Below are positions 11,603 through 12,334 of a stretch of DNA of 12,334 nt, in pieces (position 1 is the first letter of the stretch; each line of letters starts with the position of its first letter). The stretch is from the NCBI GenBank assembly GCA_017400415.1, contig JAFPTE010000149.1, forward strand, positions 1 through 12,334, given 5' to 3'. The stretch comes from Oscillospiraceae bacterium (GTDB lineage: Bacteria > Bacillota > Clostridia > Oscillospirales > Oscillospiraceae). The notes below the pieces were generated by a model. That model did not search any database, was not told the origin of the DNA, and was given only the letters and a program-made list of their open reading frames with translations. The translations under genes and the position numbers were made by a program.

Positions 11603-12313
11603 ATGGAAAAAAAGGTCCGCAGAATCGGCGTACTCACCAGCGGAGGAGACGCACCGGGTATGAACGCCGCCGTCCGTGCGGTGGTCCGCACCGCTCTTTC
11701 CTACGGCATTGAGTGCGTAGGCATCAGAAGGGGCTGGCAGGGACTCATCACCAGCGACTTCAAGCTTATGGATTCCTCCAGCGTAAACCACATCCTCTCC
11801 AGCGGCGGCACCATCCTCTATACTGCAAGAAGCCCGGAGTTCATGACAATTGAGGGCCAGCAGAAGGCCATCGCCACCTGCAAGATGCTGGGCATCGAGG
11901 GCATTGTGGCCATCGGCGGCGACGGCACCTTCCGGGGCGCCCTGGATCTGAGCCGCCTGGGCATCCCCGTGGTGGGCATCCCCGCCACCATCGACAACGA
12001 CGTGGGCTGCTCCAACTACACCATCGGCTTCGATACGGCCTGCAACACCGCCATCGACTGCATCGACCGCCTCCGTGACACCATGCAGAGCCATGAGCGC
12101 TGCTCCGTGGTGGAGGTCATGGGCCGCAACGCAGGCTTCCTGGCCCTGTACGTGGGTATAGCTGTCGGCGCCACAGGCGTTCTGGTGCCGGAGCATGAGC
12201 TGGACTTCCGCCGGGACGTTATCGAGCGCATCCAGAACTCCCGCCTGGCCGGCAACACCCACTTCATGATAGTGGTGGCCGAGGGCGTGGGCAGCGCCGT
12301 GGATATCGGCTGA
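11603..12313 (+). CDS. pfkA: ATP-dependent 6-phosphofructokinase, C-terminus missing (early stop)
   Basis: Glycolytic kinase converting fructose 6-phosphate to fructose 1,6-bisphosphate. The ATG follows GGGAGG (11590-11595) by seven bases. Seen: ATP-site GVLTSGGDAPGMNAAVR (9-25), IGGDGTFRGA (104-113), PATIDND (127-133) with D131 as catalytic base, MGRNAGFLA (173-181) and VVAEGVGS (224-231) with substrate-contacting E227. GGDGT (Gly after Asp) and PATIDND (no Lys) fit the ATP-using, not the pyrophosphate-using, type. The frame ends with TGA at 12311-12313 after 236 residues, whereas the family is about 320. The missing part includes the GHxQRGG segment that binds substrate across subunits. Only 21 bases follow, so whether this is a frameshift, a sequencing or assembly error at a contig edge, or a true truncation cannot be told. 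Up to residue about 234 the protein looks normal. Confidence 0.9.
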   Translation: MEKKVRRIGVLTSGGDAPGMNAAVRAVVRTALSYGIECVGIRRGWQGLITSDFKLMDSSSVNHILSSGGTILYTARSPEFMTIEGQQKAIATCKMLGIEGIVAIGGDGTFRGALDLSRLGIPVVGIPATIDNDVGCSNYTIGFDTACNTAIDCIDRLRDTMQSHERCSVVEVMGRNAGFLALYVGIAVGATGVLVPEHELDFRRDVIERIQNSRLAGNTHFMIVVAEGVGSAVDIG

Positions 12314-12334
12314 TGTGCCGACAATTGCAGCAAA

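Overview
The window reads as a GC-rich (roughly 60-65 % by eye) chromosomal segment of a spore-forming Firmicute, most likely an Oscillospiraceae/Oscillospirales-type gut clostridium. Supporting signs are two S-layer-homology (SLH) proteins, a SpoIVFB-like site-2 protease pair, a TagA/WecG-type glycosyltransferase, an MltG with a long cytoplasmic head, the B12-binding-like radical SAM plus DUF2344 pair, strong GGAGG-type ribosome binding sites, and a small Cys/Gly/Asn-rich protein with a WIIIILIIL membrane segment. The taxonomic call is inference from gene content. I see no mobile element, CRISPR array, tRNA or rRNA.

Layout, left to right. The 3' two thirds of tyrS (1-672) ends at a clear terminator. 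A structured, A16-containing intergenic region leads to a secreted SLH protein (850-2682) with its own terminator. An extended -10 promoter then drives a tightly overlapping operon: TagA-family glycosyltransferase, DJ-1/PfpI protein and 5-formyl-THF cyclo-ligase (2793-4607). A small Cys-rich membrane protein lies on the minus strand (4658-4819), with its own terminator abutting the operon end. mltG (4961-6793) points away from it and carries a long Pro-Glu-Pro-Gln repeat. rpmE (6891-7091) has a good promoter overlapped by an inverted repeat. It converges on a second SLH protein (minus strand, 7157-8122), and the two share a bidirectional terminator. Divergently there follow a short membrane protein and an M50 protease (8260-9073), resembling a reduced spoIVFA-spoIVFB pair. 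A promoter inside the M50 gene starts a second operon: radical SAM protein, DUF2344 protein and pfkA (9095 to the window end).

Much of the window concerns the cell envelope: two SLH proteins, a glycosyltransferase that may build wall polymer, and the MltG glycan terminase. It also covers sporulation-type proteolysis, translation (TyrRS, L31), folate salvage and glycolysis. The points most worth a second look are the small Cys-rich protein, the SpoIVFA-like protein without a peptidase-like domain, the early stop in pfkA just before the window end, the AT-richer centre of the first SLH gene, and the inverted repeat around the rpmE -10 box.
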